From NCBI RefSeq assembly GCF_018614055.1, contig NZ_JAGGPB010000068.1:35878-99877 (forward strand): a DNA stretch of 64,000 bases, given 5' to 3'. The first letter of the stretch is position 1; each line of letters starts with the position of its first letter. This DNA comes from Streptomyces sp. ISL-98. Its GTDB lineage: Bacteria > Actinomycetota > Actinomycetes > Streptomycetales > Streptomycetaceae. The notes beneath the pieces were generated by a model, which saw nothing but the letters and a program-made list of their open reading frames with translations, was not told the origin of the DNA and ran no database searches. The translations under genes were made by a program, and so were the position numbers. Shown here piece by piece: positions 50,608 through 59,453 of the stretch.

Positions 50608-51477
50608 ATGCCTGTTTTCGGTACGCGCCACAAGGTCGAGGTCATCGACGGCCTTGAGGTCTTCTACCGCGAGGCCGGAGACCCGTCCCGGCCCACGCTG
50701 GTGCTGCTCCACGGCTTTCCGTCCAGCTCGCACATGTACCGCGGGCTGATCGCCGAGCTGAGCGACGAGTTCCATCTGATCGCGCCCGATCACGTCGGAT
50801 TCGGGCGCTCTGCCATGCCGTCCGTCGCTGAATTCCCGTACAGCTTCGAGAAGTTGACCGAGGTCACGCTGGCGCTGCTCGACCGGATCGGGGCCGAACG
50901 GTTCGCGCTGTACATCCAGGACTACGGGGCGCCCATCGGGCTGCGCATCGCGTCGCGGCAGCCCGAGCGGGTCACCGCGCTGATCAGCCAGAGCGGGAAC
51001 GCGTACAGGGAAGGCTTCACACCCTTCTGGGACGTGCTGTTCGCCCACGCCGAGGACCGTGCGACGCACGAGCCCGCCGTGCGTGAGCTGCTGACCGCCG
51101 GGGCGACCAGGTGGCAGTACGAGCACGGGGTGCCGGCGGACCGGCTCGACCGGATCGGGCCGGAGACATGGACGCTGGACCAGGCCGGGCTCGACCGGCC
51201 GGGGAACAAGGAAGTGCAGCTGCAGCTGTTCTGGGACTACCGGTTCAACCTCGACAGCTACCCGGCATTCCAGGAGTACTTCCGTACGCATCGGCCGCCG
51301 ACGCTCGTCGCGTGGGGCCGCAACGACGAGATCTTCGGGGCGGCGGGCGCGGAGGCGTTCGCCCGGGACCTGCCCGACGCCGAGATCCACCTGCTGGACG
51401 CGGGGCACTTCGCACTGGAGACGCACGGCGCGGAAATCGCCGCTCTCGTACGTGACTTCCTGCGGCGTGCGCTGTGA
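50608..51477 (+). CDS. Alpha/beta hydrolase (epoxide hydrolase/haloalkane dehalogenase-like)
   Basis: 289 aa from ATG 50608 with GGGGGAGGGG. Oxyanion loop HGFPSS, nucleophile Asp in IQDYGAP, base His in LDAGHFALE. Asp nucleophile points to epoxide hydrolase or dehalogenase type. The Trp in FWDY may be a lid element. Likely TetR-controlled. Confidence 0.88.
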   Translation: MPVFGTRHKVEVIDGLEVFYREAGDPSRPTLVLLHGFPSSSHMYRGLIAELSDEFHLIAPDHVGFGRSAMPSVAEFPYSFEKLTEVTLALLDRIGAERFALYIQDYGAPIGLRIASRQPERVTALISQSGNAYREGFTPFWDVLFAHAEDRATHEPAVRELLTAGATRWQYEHGVPADRLDRIGPETWTLDQAGLDRPGNKEVQLQLFWDYRFNLDSYPAFQEYFRTHRPPTLVAWGRNDEIFGAAGAEAFARDLPDAEIHLLDAGHFALETHGAEIAALVRDFLRRAL

Positions 51478-51971
51478 GGGATGCGGTGGGTGGGGGTGCC
51501 GGGAGGAACGCCGGGAGGAATGAAGTCGTTGCGTCGCTGATCGTGGGGGGCGTGGCGCTGGGGGCGGTGCTGCTGCTCGCCGCGACCCAGAGCCTGGCCG
51601 GGCTGCATGTCTTCGCCATCCCGTTCATAGCCACCGCGGCGGTGCTCGCGACGGCGCCGCACGCGCCGCTCGCCAGGCCCCGGGCGGTCCTCACGGCGTA
51701 CCCGGTGGCCGTGGCGACGGCGCTGGTGGTCACCGCCGTCGCCGGGCCCTCGACGTACACGGCGGCGGTCGCCGCGGCGCTGTCGATCACGGCGATGGCG
51801 CTCCTGAAGGCACCCCACGTGCCGGCGGTACCGGCGGCGGCCGCGATCGGGCTGACCGACCCGGGAGTTGGGTACGTGCTGGACCCGCTGGTGCCCGGGG
51901 TGGCGCTCGTACTCGGGGCCGCGCTGCTGGCCGGGCGGGTGCTGCCGGGGTACGAGTACCGGTGGGCGTGA
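51474..51971 (+). CDS. HPP-family membrane protein
   Basis: 165 aa, GTG 51474 overlapping the hydrolase stop by 4 bp. About four hydrophobic helices with conserved HVPAVPAAAAIGL and GVGYVLDPLVPG. HPP proteins are integral membrane proteins linked in some bacteria to nitrite transport; role here unknown. Confidence 0.8.
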   Translation: MRDAVGGGAGRNAGRNEVVASLIVGGVALGAVLLLAATQSLAGLHVFAIPFIATAAVLATAPHAPLARPRAVLTAYPVAVATALVVTAVAGPSTYTAAVAAALSITAMALLKAPHVPAVPAAAAIGLTDPGVGYVLDPLVPGVALVLGAALLAGRVLPGYEYRWA

Positions 51972-51989
51972 GGGGGCCTGGTGGGCGGC

Positions 51990-52994
51990 CTACGGTACGA
52001 GGACGACCTTGCCCATCGTGCCGCGCGTCTCCAGCGCCCGGTGCGCGGCGGCCGCCTCCGACAGGGGGAAGCGCTGGACCGCCGGGACCAGACGGCCCGC
52101 CGCCGCCTCCGCAAGGGAGCGGTCCTCCAGGGTCCGTACGGGGTTGTCGCCGCCGGCCTTGCCCAGCATCGCCGGGCCGAGCACGCCCTCGGAGGTGATG
52201 CCGCGCTCGGCGAGCTCCTCGTCGGTGAAGGTGAGCGGGCCGCCGTCGTGCAGGCCGCCACTGGACCAGCCGAAGACGATGTGCCGGCCGCCCCTGCCGA
52301 GGAGGTCGACAGTGGCCCGGCCGGTGTCCCCGCCGACCGAGTCGAAGACGACGGTGGCCCGGCGGTCGCCGAGGTATGCGCGTACCTGCTCCGGCCAGTC
52401 GGGGAGCGTGTAGTCGACGGCGAGGTCTGCGCCGTTCTCCCGTACGCGGGCGACCTTGGCGGGGCCGCCGGCCAGGCCGATGACGGTGCCGCCGAGGTTC
52501 TTCATGTACTGGACGAGGAGGGTGCCGATGCCGCCTGCCGCTGCGGGGACGATCGCAACGGTCTCGGCGGAGAGGTCGGCGAACTGGAGGATCCCCATGG
52601 TCGTACGGCCCGTACCGATCATGGCCACGGCCTGGCCCTCGTCGAGGTTCTCCGGGATTTCCTGGAGGCGCTCGGCATCGGTGACGGCCAGCTCGGCGTA
52701 GCCGCCGGGGTTCATGCCCAGGTGGACGACCACGCGCTTGCCGAGCCACGACGGGTCGGTGCCCTCGCCGAGCGACTCGACCGTGCCGGCGACCTCGCGG
52801 CCGGGGATGGTCGGGAGGTCGACGGGGACGGGGTACGGGCCGGTCATGCCCTCCCGCAGGGCGGTGTCGAGCAGGTGCACGCCGGACGCGGCGACGGCGA
52901 TCCGTACCTGGCCGGGGCCGGGCACGGGGTCGTCGGTCTTCTCGTAGGTGAGGTTCTCGGCGGGGCCGAAGGCGTGGAGGCGGATGGCGTGCAT
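51990..52994 (-). CDS. NADPH:quinone reductase-type MDR oxidoreductase
   Basis: 334 aa from ATG 52994 (CAGGAG before it). MDR fold with PVDLPTIPGREVAGTVESLGEG and cofactor motif AAAGGIGTLLVQYMKNLG. No zinc-ligand Cys/His set. Resembles crotonyl/quinone-reductase paralog at 19570-20559 but is only moderately similar. Overlap with HPP's stop region is small. Confidence 0.87.
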   Translation of the reverse strand: MHAIRLHAFGPAENLTYEKTDDPVPGPGQVRIAVAASGVHLLDTALREGMTGPYPVPVDLPTIPGREVAGTVESLGEGTDPSWLGKRVVVHLGMNPGGYAELAVTDAERLQEIPENLDEGQAVAMIGTGRTTMGILQFADLSAETVAIVPAAAGGIGTLLVQYMKNLGGTVIGLAGGPAKVARVRENGADLAVDYTLPDWPEQVRAYLGDRRATVVFDSVGGDTGRATVDLLGRGGRHIVFGWSSGGLHDGGPLTFTDEELAERGITSEGVLGPAMLGKAGGDNPVRTLEDRSLAEAAAGRLVPAVQRFPLSEAAAAHRALETRGTMGKVVLVP

Positions 52995-53076
52995 GGCGGG
53001 CTCCTGAGGGTCTGGGCTGGGCTCGACTCGGTTGCCGACGGGCTTGGTCCGGTGGCTACAGCGCCAGCCTCGGGCC

Positions 53077-54273
53077 TCAAGCGCGGTTGAGGTCAAGCCC
53101 GTTCAGGCGACTGGTTCGCAGGGCGAGCGTGGCCGCCTCCAGGCCGCTGTTGAAGGACACCTCCGCCAGCAGGCCGGGCGCCGCGACCCGGTCGCCCGCG
53201 ACGTACACGCCGTTGCCGCGGTCGATGGCCGGGCGGTCCCGCCAGGTGGTGCCCGGCCGGTCCAGCGCGCCCGTACGGCCCGCTGCCAGGGCCTCGCGCC
53301 GCCACGTGGTGCGCTCGCGCCAGCCAGGGAAGCCGAGGTCGAGCAGGCGCTCCGCGCGTGCGATGCCGTCCGCCTTGGACTCACCGGGGGCGACGGGAAT
53401 CTGGCTCTGGATGAGCTGTTCGCCGGCCGGGGCGAGGGACGGATCCTGGGCGGTGTACCGCTCGATCCAGCCCGGGGTGTCCAGGTCGGAGATGACGAAC
53501 GGGTCGCCCTTCCGCGTTCTGACGGCCAGGTCGAGGAGCGCTGTACGGCCGCTCTCCCAGGTCAGGGTTTCGTCGCCGAGGAGCCTGCGGGCGGCCTCCA
53601 GGGACGTCGCGACGATGACCGGGCCGCCACCGCCGTCCGGGTTCGCGGGGAGTTCGGTGACGCGTTCCGTCGTTTCGATCCGTACGCCCAGATTCCAGGC
53701 GAGCGCGGCCATACGGTCGACGACCGAGGCCCAGCCTCCGCGCGGGTAGTGGGCCTCAGGCGGAAGCCTGAGGGCGCGGCGCAGCCGCTCCTGGACGAAG
53801 CGCGCGGAGAGGGTGCCCGGGGCGTGGTGGAAGAGCGCGACGCCGATGTAGTTCGCGGCGGCGCGTGCGCCCTCTTCGCCGACCTGGCCTGTGGCCCAGG
53901 TGAGGAAGTCGGCGTCCACCGGCGCCTTGGCGGCGGACTTCAGGGCCAGCTTCATCATCGCGAGGGGCGGGGTCCTGCGGACGGCGCCGTGGTGGTGGAA
54001 GCGGAACCGGGTGCCTTCCAGGAGGGGTACGGACAGGATCTCGCCCAGCAGGTCGCGCTGCTGGAGCCAGGTCCAGAGCGGGCCGCCGCTGTAGAGGGCG
54101 TGCGGTCCCTCGTTGGTCTTGTACGGTCCCTCGGCGGTGCGGGCGCGGCCGCCGAGCGTGTGGTGGGCCTCGTACAAGGTCACCCTGGCGCCGGACTCTG
54201 CCGCCGTGATGGCTGCGGTGAGGCCGGCGAAGCCGCCGCCGATGACGGTGATGCGGTGGTGGGTCTGGTTCAT
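53077..54273 (-). CDS. FAD/NAD(P)-dependent phytoene desaturase-like oxidoreductase
   Basis: 398 aa from ATG 54273 (AAGGAGA). Dinucleotide-binding motif VIGGGFAGLTAAI then LYEAHHTLGGRARTAEG, and C-terminal VYVAGDRVAAPGLLAEVSFNSG. NAD/FAD amine-oxidase/carotenoid-desaturase superfamily, substrate unknown. Confidence 0.86.
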   Translation of the reverse strand: MNQTHHRITVIGGGFAGLTAAITAAESGARVTLYEAHHTLGGRARTAEGPYKTNEGPHALYSGGPLWTWLQQRDLLGEILSVPLLEGTRFRFHHHGAVRRTPPLAMMKLALKSAAKAPVDADFLTWATGQVGEEGARAAANYIGVALFHHAPGTLSARFVQERLRRALRLPPEAHYPRGGWASVVDRMAALAWNLGVRIETTERVTELPANPDGGGGPVIVATSLEAARRLLGDETLTWESGRTALLDLAVRTRKGDPFVISDLDTPGWIERYTAQDPSLAPAGEQLIQSQIPVAPGESKADGIARAERLLDLGFPGWRERTTWRREALAAGRTGALDRPGTTWRDRPAIDRGNGVYVAGDRVAAPGLLAEVSFNSGLEAATLALRTSRLNGLDLNRA

Positions 54274-54414
54274 TTTCTTCCGGTCTCCTTGCCGCGCGCC
54301 TGTCGCGTCGCCTGTCGCGTCGGTCGACGCTCTCGCGGGTTGTGACGGATGGCGGGGGCGCGGATGTGACATCGGGGCCGGGGGATTGTCAGTGGGGTGG
54401 TCCAGCATGGGTGG

Positions 54415-55116
54415 ATGGCACGGAACACGAAGGCGAAGAAGTCCCCGGTCCCGGTGGTACGGCCCGTACGGCGGCCCGAGGTGCGGCTGCCGCCGCTCGC
54501 GCCTTTCGGGGGCGGGGAGCTGGAGTCGGAGGGGGACTACGACGGGGTCGAGTTCCGGGACCTGGACCTGGTGGGGCAGGAGGGGCGCGGCGCGCGCTTC
54601 ATGGACTGCGGGCTCTACGGCGTCGCACTCGACGAGACCCTGCTGGGCCGGGCGCGCTTCGTCGACTCGGTGCTGGACGGGGTGCGCGGCGTGGGCACGG
54701 ACCTGGCCGAGGCGTCACTGCGCGACGTGGAGGTGATCGACGCGCGGCTGGGCGGGGTCCAGTTGCACGGGGCGTCCCTGGAGCGGGTGCTGGTGCGCGG
54801 CGGGAAGATCGATTACCTGAACCTGCGTACGGCGCACCTGAAGGACGTCGTCTTCGACGGCTGCGTGCTGGTCGAGCCGGACTTCGGGAGTGCGCGGCTG
54901 GAGCGGGTGGAGTTCCGCGACTGCGTGCTGCGGGGGGTGGACTTTACGGGCGTGACGATGCGGGATGTCGATCTGCGGGCGGTCGCGGAGCTGGAGATTG
55001 CGCGCGGGGTCGGGCGGTTGGCGGGGGCCGTGATCAGTCCGGCGCAGCTGGTGGACTTGGCTTCGGCGTTTGCTGCGGAGATGGGGGTGCGGGTGGAGGG
55101 GGCGGGGGGAGAGTAG
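54415..55116 (+). CDS. Pentapeptide-repeat protein
   Basis: 233 aa from ATG 54415 (GTG 54397 possible). A run of A(D/N)LxxxxLRxxxx-like repeats: FRDLDLVG, FMDCGLYG, LRDVEVIDA, FDGCVLVEP, FRDCVLRGVDFTGVTMRD. These form a right-handed beta-helix; some members (Qnr/MfpA) mimic DNA and protect gyrase, but this sequence is divergent. No other recognisable domain. Confidence 0.8.
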   Translation: MARNTKAKKSPVPVVRPVRRPEVRLPPLAPFGGGELESEGDYDGVEFRDLDLVGQEGRGARFMDCGLYGVALDETLLGRARFVDSVLDGVRGVGTDLAEASLRDVEVIDARLGGVQLHGASLERVLVRGGKIDYLNLRTAHLKDVVFDGCVLVEPDFGSARLERVEFRDCVLRGVDFTGVTMRDVDLRAVAELEIARGVGRLAGAVISPAQLVDLASAFAAEMGVRVEGAGGE

Positions 55117-55607
55117 GTGCGGGTGCGGGTGCGGGCGCAGATGCGGGTGCGGTGCGCGGGCGCCCGGTGCGGGTTGCCTGAGCGCGGGTGCGGTGGGGTG
55201 CGTGGGGTGGGGTGCGACCGGTTCGGTGGTGCGGGTTGCCTGCGGCGCGGGTGCGGTGGGGTGTGCGGCGCGTACGGTACGCGGGCGCCGGTGCGCGTGC
55301 GGGTGCTTGCGGCGCGGGTGCGGTGGGGTGCGACCGGTTCGGTTGTGCGGGTTGCTTGCGGCGCGGGTGCGGTGGGGTGTGCGGCGCGTACGGTACGCGG
55401 GCGCCGGTGCGCGTGCGGGTGCTTGCGGCGCGGGTGCGGTGTGCGGCCCCGGTGCGGGTTGCCTGCGGCGGTTTCCCCTCCCCGCCCCTTCCCGGCTGTG
55501 ACATTTTGCGGCTGCCGCCGCGTGGGGGCTCCGCCCCGGACCCCGGTCCTCAAACTCCCCCATGGACTACGTCCAGGGGACCCCCAGGGGCTGAGAGTGC
55601 CCGGGGG
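55117..55607. repeat. 491-bp non-coding GC-rich region with 116-bp tandem repeat
   Basis: Two nearly identical 116-bp copies (55209-55324 and 55325-55440; I saw two substitutions) made of GCGGGTGCGGTGGGGTG-like blocks, each carrying the palindrome CGCGTACGGTACGCG. Simple GTGCGG repeats lie on either side. I see no credible gene in it; frames are open only because of composition. Confidence 0.82.
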
Positions 55608-56111
55608 TTAAGACTGCACCCGGGGGAATCTCGCCTGCAGGTCCCAGATCGCCGGGTTGTCCGCCAGGCCGTCGTGCATGTCCGTCAGGTCCGCGATCAG
55701 GTCGTGCAGGAAGTCCCGCGCCTCCCGCCGCAGCAGCCGGTGGCTGAAGGTGAGCGGAGCCTCCTCGACCGGCATCCAGTCGGCTTCGATGTCGACCCAG
55801 CCGAACCGCCGCTCGAAGAGCATCCGGTCCGTCGACTCCGTGAAGTCCAGCTCCGCGTACTGCGGCTTCGCCGACCGGCTGCCGCGCGGATCCTGGTCGA
55901 GCTGCTCGACGATGTCGCACAGCGCCCACGCGAAGTCGAGCACCGGCACCCATCCCCAGGCTGTGGATACTTCGCGGTCCGCCTTCGTGTCCGCGAGGTA
56001 CACGTCGCCGCAGAAGAGGTCGTGCCGCAGGTCGTGCACGCCGGCACGCCGGTAGTCCGTCTGCGGAGGGTCCGGGAAGCGGCGGGAGAGGGAGTAGCCG
56101 ATGTCGAGCAC
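55608..56111 (-). CDS. Hypothetical cytosolic protein
   Basis: 167 aa from GTG 56111, immediately upstream-adjacent to a membrane-protein gene whose stop is at 56125. Trp/Asp-rich (TAWGWVPVLDFAWALCDIVEQLDQ; FERRFGWVDIEADWMPVEEAP), suggesting a compact immunity- or regulatory-type domain. I recognise no family. The start is uncertain. Confidence 0.65.
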   Translation of the reverse strand: MLDIGYSLSRRFPDPPQTDYRRAGVHDLRHDLFCGDVYLADTKADREVSTAWGWVPVLDFAWALCDIVEQLDQDPRGSRSAKPQYAELDFTESTDRMLFERRFGWVDIEADWMPVEEAPLTFSHRLLRREARDFLHDLIADLTDMHDGLADNPAIWDLQARFPRVQS

Positions 56112-56124
56112 GTGGTCGATGGTG

Positions 56125-56670
56125 TCATGCCCCGTGGCGCTTCCCGTACGACCAGGCCACGGCGGCAAGAAGCGGGCCTACGGCGAACAGGGGGGCGTAA
56201 CAGAGACCTGTCAGGACGTTCCAGTTGCCGCTCATGTTCGGGTCGCCCTCGACGAAGAACAGCAGCACCAGCTGACTCAGCGCGAACAGGGTCACCAGGA
56301 GCGAAATCGCCCCTGCCGCCCCGGCGACCGCCCTCGGGCGAGGCAGCCGCCGCCGGTCGCTCACCAGCAGCAGCGGGACCAGCGCGGCGCACTCCTGGAC
56401 GATCGCCAGGCCCACGACGTAGGCGATGCCCCAGCCAGGGATGCCGTAGACGTCGCGCAGCACCTCGTCGCTGTAGCCGACGTAGATACCGGAGGCCATC
56501 GCGAGGCGCCACAGGCCCGAGGGGACCGCGCACAGCACGATCGCGTGGGCGGTGCGGCGTGCCCAGCGGGGCGCGGGCGGCGCGACGCTCGCCCTGGCTG
56601 TCGTGTCCCTCGTGTCGCTCGTGTCCGTCGCGTCTGTCGTGGATGCCCTGGCCGGCGTGGCTGTTGTCAT
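56125..56670 (-). CDS. Multi-pass membrane protein
   Basis: 181 aa, start ATG 56670. Thr/Ala-rich N-terminus (1-35) and about four hydrophobic helices (AHAIVLCAVPSGLWRLAM; IAYVVGLAIVQECAALVPLLL; GAISLLVTLFALSQLVLLFFV; GLCYAPLFAVGPLLAAVAW). Function unknown. Probably co-transcribed with the downstream hypothetical gene. Confidence 0.75.
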   Translation of the reverse strand: MTTATPARASTTDATDTSDTRDTTARASVAPPAPRWARRTAHAIVLCAVPSGLWRLAMASGIYVGYSDEVLRDVYGIPGWGIAYVVGLAIVQECAALVPLLLVSDRRRLPRPRAVAGAAGAISLLVTLFALSQLVLLFFVEGDPNMSGNWNVLTGLCYAPLFAVGPLLAAVAWSYGKRHGA

Positions 56671-56755
56671 GGGGTACAGGCTCGCCCCGCGCCGGGCAGC
56701 TCCGCTTCCTCCCCTGCGGCGGACCCTCTCCGCCTCCCGGCGGAGGGACCCGCGC

Positions 56756-57394
56756 TCACGGGAGGAGCCGCTGCTCCTTCGCGACCGCCACCGCGCCCGA
56801 GCGGGTGTCCACGCCCAACTTGGCGTAGATCCGGCCCAGGTGGGTCTTCACCGTCGCCTCGCTGATGAACAGAGCGCGGGCGATCTCCCGGTTGCCCAGG
56901 CCGTGCGCGAGCTGGCCCAGGATGTCCGTCTCCCGTTCCGTCAGCGTCGGCCGACCCGCCCCGCGCATCCGGTCCATCACGCGGCTGGCGACCGGCGGCG
57001 ACAGCGTGGTGCGGCCCTGGGCGGCCGAGCGGATCGCCGCGAAGAGTTCCTCGGGGCGTTCGGCCTTCAGCAGGTAGCCGGTGGCGCCCGCCTCGATGGC
57101 TCGGGTGATGTCGGCGTCCGTGTCGTACGTCGTGAGCACCAGGACGTGGACGCCGGTCGGGGCGATACGGCGGGTGGCCTCCACGCCGTCGATGCCCGCG
57201 CCCAGCTGGAGGTCCATCAGGACCACGTCCGGGGTCAGCTTCGCGGCCATCGCCACCGCCTCCTCGCCGCTGCCCGCCTCGCCGACGACCTCGATGTCCG
57301 GTTCGCTGCCCAGGAGTGCGAGCAGTCCGGCGCGTACGACGGCGTGGTCGTCGCAGAGCAGGATGCGTACAGGTGCGGTCGAAGACGCGGTCAC
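56756..57394 (-). CDS. senR: SenR-like NarL/LuxR response regulator
   Basis: 212 aa from GTG 57394. Receiver (phospho-acceptor Asp61 in VVLMDLQLG) and LuxR helix-turn-helix (LTERETDILGQLAHGLGNREIARAL). It overlaps the histidine kinase stop (GTGA). Next to hbpS and a five-helix kinase, so this is the redox-responsive SenS/SenR system known in S. reticuli. Confidence 0.82.
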   Translation of the reverse strand: MTASSTAPVRILLCDDHAVVRAGLLALLGSEPDIEVVGEAGSGEEAVAMAAKLTPDVVLMDLQLGAGIDGVEATRRIAPTGVHVLVLTTYDTDADITRAIEAGATGYLLKAERPEELFAAIRSAAQGRTTLSPPVASRVMDRMRGAGRPTLTERETDILGQLAHGLGNREIARALFISEATVKTHLGRIYAKLGVDTRSGAVAVAKEQRLLP

Positions 57395-58602
57395 GAGGTG
57401 TGCTCCAGGGGGATCGCGGCGGACAGCACCGTGCCTTCGCCGGGGGCCGATTCGATCGTCAGGGTGCCGCCGAGCTGGCGCACGCGGGCCCGCATCGCGG
57501 GCAGGCCGTGGCCGCGTACGCCGCCGGTGGAAGCGGACGTGGCTTCCACAAAGCCCGTGCCGTCGTCGGCGATGTCCAGGACCACCTGGTCGCCCAGGTA
57601 CGTCAGGGTCAGCGCCGCCGCCCGCGCGTTCGCGTGCTCCCGTACGTTCGCCAGCGCGCCCTGGGCGATCCGCAGCAGCGCCGACTGCACCCGGTCGGGC
57701 AGCACGGCCGGCGTCCCGTCGACGCGGAACGCCGCCGACTCGCGGGCCGCCACCCTGCGCAGCGCCTCCTCCAGTCCGCCGCCCTCCGCCAGGTCGGCGG
57801 GGGCCAGGTCGTGGACGAAGCGGCGGGCCTCGGCGAGGTTGCGTTCCGCGATCGATTCCGCCGTACGCACATGGCGGCGGGCCGTCTCCGGGTCCGCGTC
57901 CCACGTCCGGTCCGCCGCCTGGAGAAGCATCTGCTGGCTGGACAGGCCCTGGGCGAGGGTGTCGTGGATCTCCATGGAGAGACGCTGGCGCTCGGCCAGC
58001 GTGCCTTCGCGCCGCTCGGTGGCGGCCAGTTCGCGGCGTGTACGGATCAGGTCGTCGATCAGCGTGCGCTGCCGCGCGGCCTGCCGCTGCATGTGGACGA
58101 ACACGGCGGTCGCGACGGCCGCCACCGCGGGCGGCGCCACCACCAGGTTCGGGTCGAAGCCGCCCTGCGCCAGCTGGAGCTGCGCGGCGACCACGAACGC
58201 GGTGAGCAGCGCGACCAGGGCGAGTGCGGCGCGCGACGGGAGCGTACGCAACCCCGTGTAGAACAGCGGCACCGCGCACCAGGCGAAGCTCGGCGCAAGG
58301 ACGACCAGCACCACCCACACGGCCACGACCGCGCCCAGCCAGACCAGCCGACGGGGCGCGGGGCGGGAGGCGGCGGGGGCGGTAGGGGCAGTGGTGACGG
58401 CGGTGGGGCCCAGGACCGGCCCCAGTACGTACAGCAGCGCCAGCGTGATGCTCAGCGCGATGATCCACGGGGTGCGCGCCTCGCCGGGGTGCCGCAGCAG
58501 GAACCGGGCGAGCGAGGCGCCGAGCAGCAGGAAGAACGCCGCGTGCATCACGGGCGCGAGCCAGCGCGCGTCGGGGTCGTGCCGGTCGTGCTGCGGCTGC
58601 AC
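57391..58602 (-). CDS. senS: SenS-like five-helix histidine kinase
   Basis: 403 aa from GTG 58602. Five predicted membrane helices in the first 170 residues, then HisKA_3 with His213 (RLSMEIHDTLAQGLSSQQ) and HATPase (LRIAQGALANVREHANA; LDIADDGTGF). SenS has the same five-helix sensor and is modulated by HbpS outside the cell. Its partner SenR gene overlaps the stop. Confidence 0.82.
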   Translation of the reverse strand: MQPQHDRHDPDARWLAPVMHAAFFLLLGASLARFLLRHPGEARTPWIIALSITLALLYVLGPVLGPTAVTTAPTAPAASRPAPRRLVWLGAVVAVWVVLVVLAPSFAWCAVPLFYTGLRTLPSRAALALVALLTAFVVAAQLQLAQGGFDPNLVVAPPAVAAVATAVFVHMQRQAARQRTLIDDLIRTRRELAATERREGTLAERQRLSMEIHDTLAQGLSSQQMLLQAADRTWDADPETARRHVRTAESIAERNLAEARRFVHDLAPADLAEGGGLEEALRRVAARESAAFRVDGTPAVLPDRVQSALLRIAQGALANVREHANARAAALTLTYLGDQVVLDIADDGTGFVEATSASTGGVRGHGLPAMRARVRQLGGTLTIESAPGEGTVLSAAIPLEHTS

Positions 58603-58780
58603 CGTTCTCTCCTTGCTGACCTGCGCTTACGTCCCCATGGTGACCCGGCGGGACCAGACCCGCATCAACCGATCGGCTGACGGAGACGTAGCCGGTACGC
58701 CGACCGTACGGGCCCGGTGGCGGCACCAGGATCGATGGCAGAGACAGCAAGGCCGAACACACCACCCCCTTGGAGCCACC

Positions 58781-59383
58781 ATGAAGAAGCTCTCGCTGCG
58801 CGCCCGTGTCCTGACCGGTGCCGTCGCCGCTGCCGCCCTCAGCGCAGGCACCTTCGGCGCGATGTCCGCGAACGCCACCGAGCCCGCCGCCGCGCCCGCC
58901 GTCGCCGTCAAGGCCGACACCCCCGGTGCAAGCACCGGCTCCACTGGAGCGGCTCACGCCGCGCCCTCTTCTGAGAACCTCCAGCAGTCCACCCACCTGA
59001 CCGTGGCCGCCGCCACCCGGGCCGCCCAGGCCACCCTGGAGGCCGCCGAGAGCGAGAACCAGCGCATCACCGTCGCCGTCGTCGACCGCAACGGCAACAC
59101 CGTCGTCACCCTGCGCGGCGACGGCGCGGGCCCGCAGTCCTACGAGTCCGCCGAGCGCAAGGCGTTCACCGCGGTCTCCTGGAACGCGCCCACCTCGGAG
59201 CTGGTCAAGCGCCTCGCCACGGCCCCCAACCTGAAGGACATCCCCGGCACCCTCTTCCTCGCCGGCGGCGCCCCGGTGCAGGTCAATGGCGCTCCGATCG
59301 CGGGCATCGGCGTGGCCGGTGCGCCGAGCGGCGACCTGGACGAGAAGTTCGCGCAGGCGGGTGTCGCGGCGCTGGCCAAGTAG
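58781..59383 (+). CDS. hbpS: HbpS-like secreted heme-binding protein
   Basis: 200 aa with a signal peptide (residues 1-32, RARVLTGAVAAAALSAG and SANA) and a GlcG/DUF336 domain (LTVAAATRAAQATLEAAESE; VAVVDRNGNTVVTLRGDG; KAFTAVSWNAPT). Divergent from senS-senR. HbpS binds heme and iron and transmits oxidative stress to SenS. Start ATG 58781 is preceded by GGAG. Confidence 0.85.
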   Translation: MKKLSLRARVLTGAVAAAALSAGTFGAMSANATEPAAAPAVAVKADTPGASTGSTGAAHAAPSSENLQQSTHLTVAAATRAAQATLEAAESENQRITVAVVDRNGNTVVTLRGDGAGPQSYESAERKAFTAVSWNAPTSELVKRLATAPNLKDIPGTLFLAGGAPVQVNGAPIAGIGVAGAPSGDLDEKFAQAGVAALAK

Positions 59384-59453
59384 GCAGCCCGAGTGCGAAG
59401 GCGGGCGGCCTGCGGCCGGGAAAGCGGCGTAATCCACGCATAAGATCCCTGGT

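Noticed and set aside
55117..55607. Several 140-280 codon frames in the repeat region on both strands
   Set aside because: They encode repeats of Arg/Thr/Ala/Pro or Gly/Cys/Val produced purely by the 116-bp and GTGCGG repeats, with no ribosome site.
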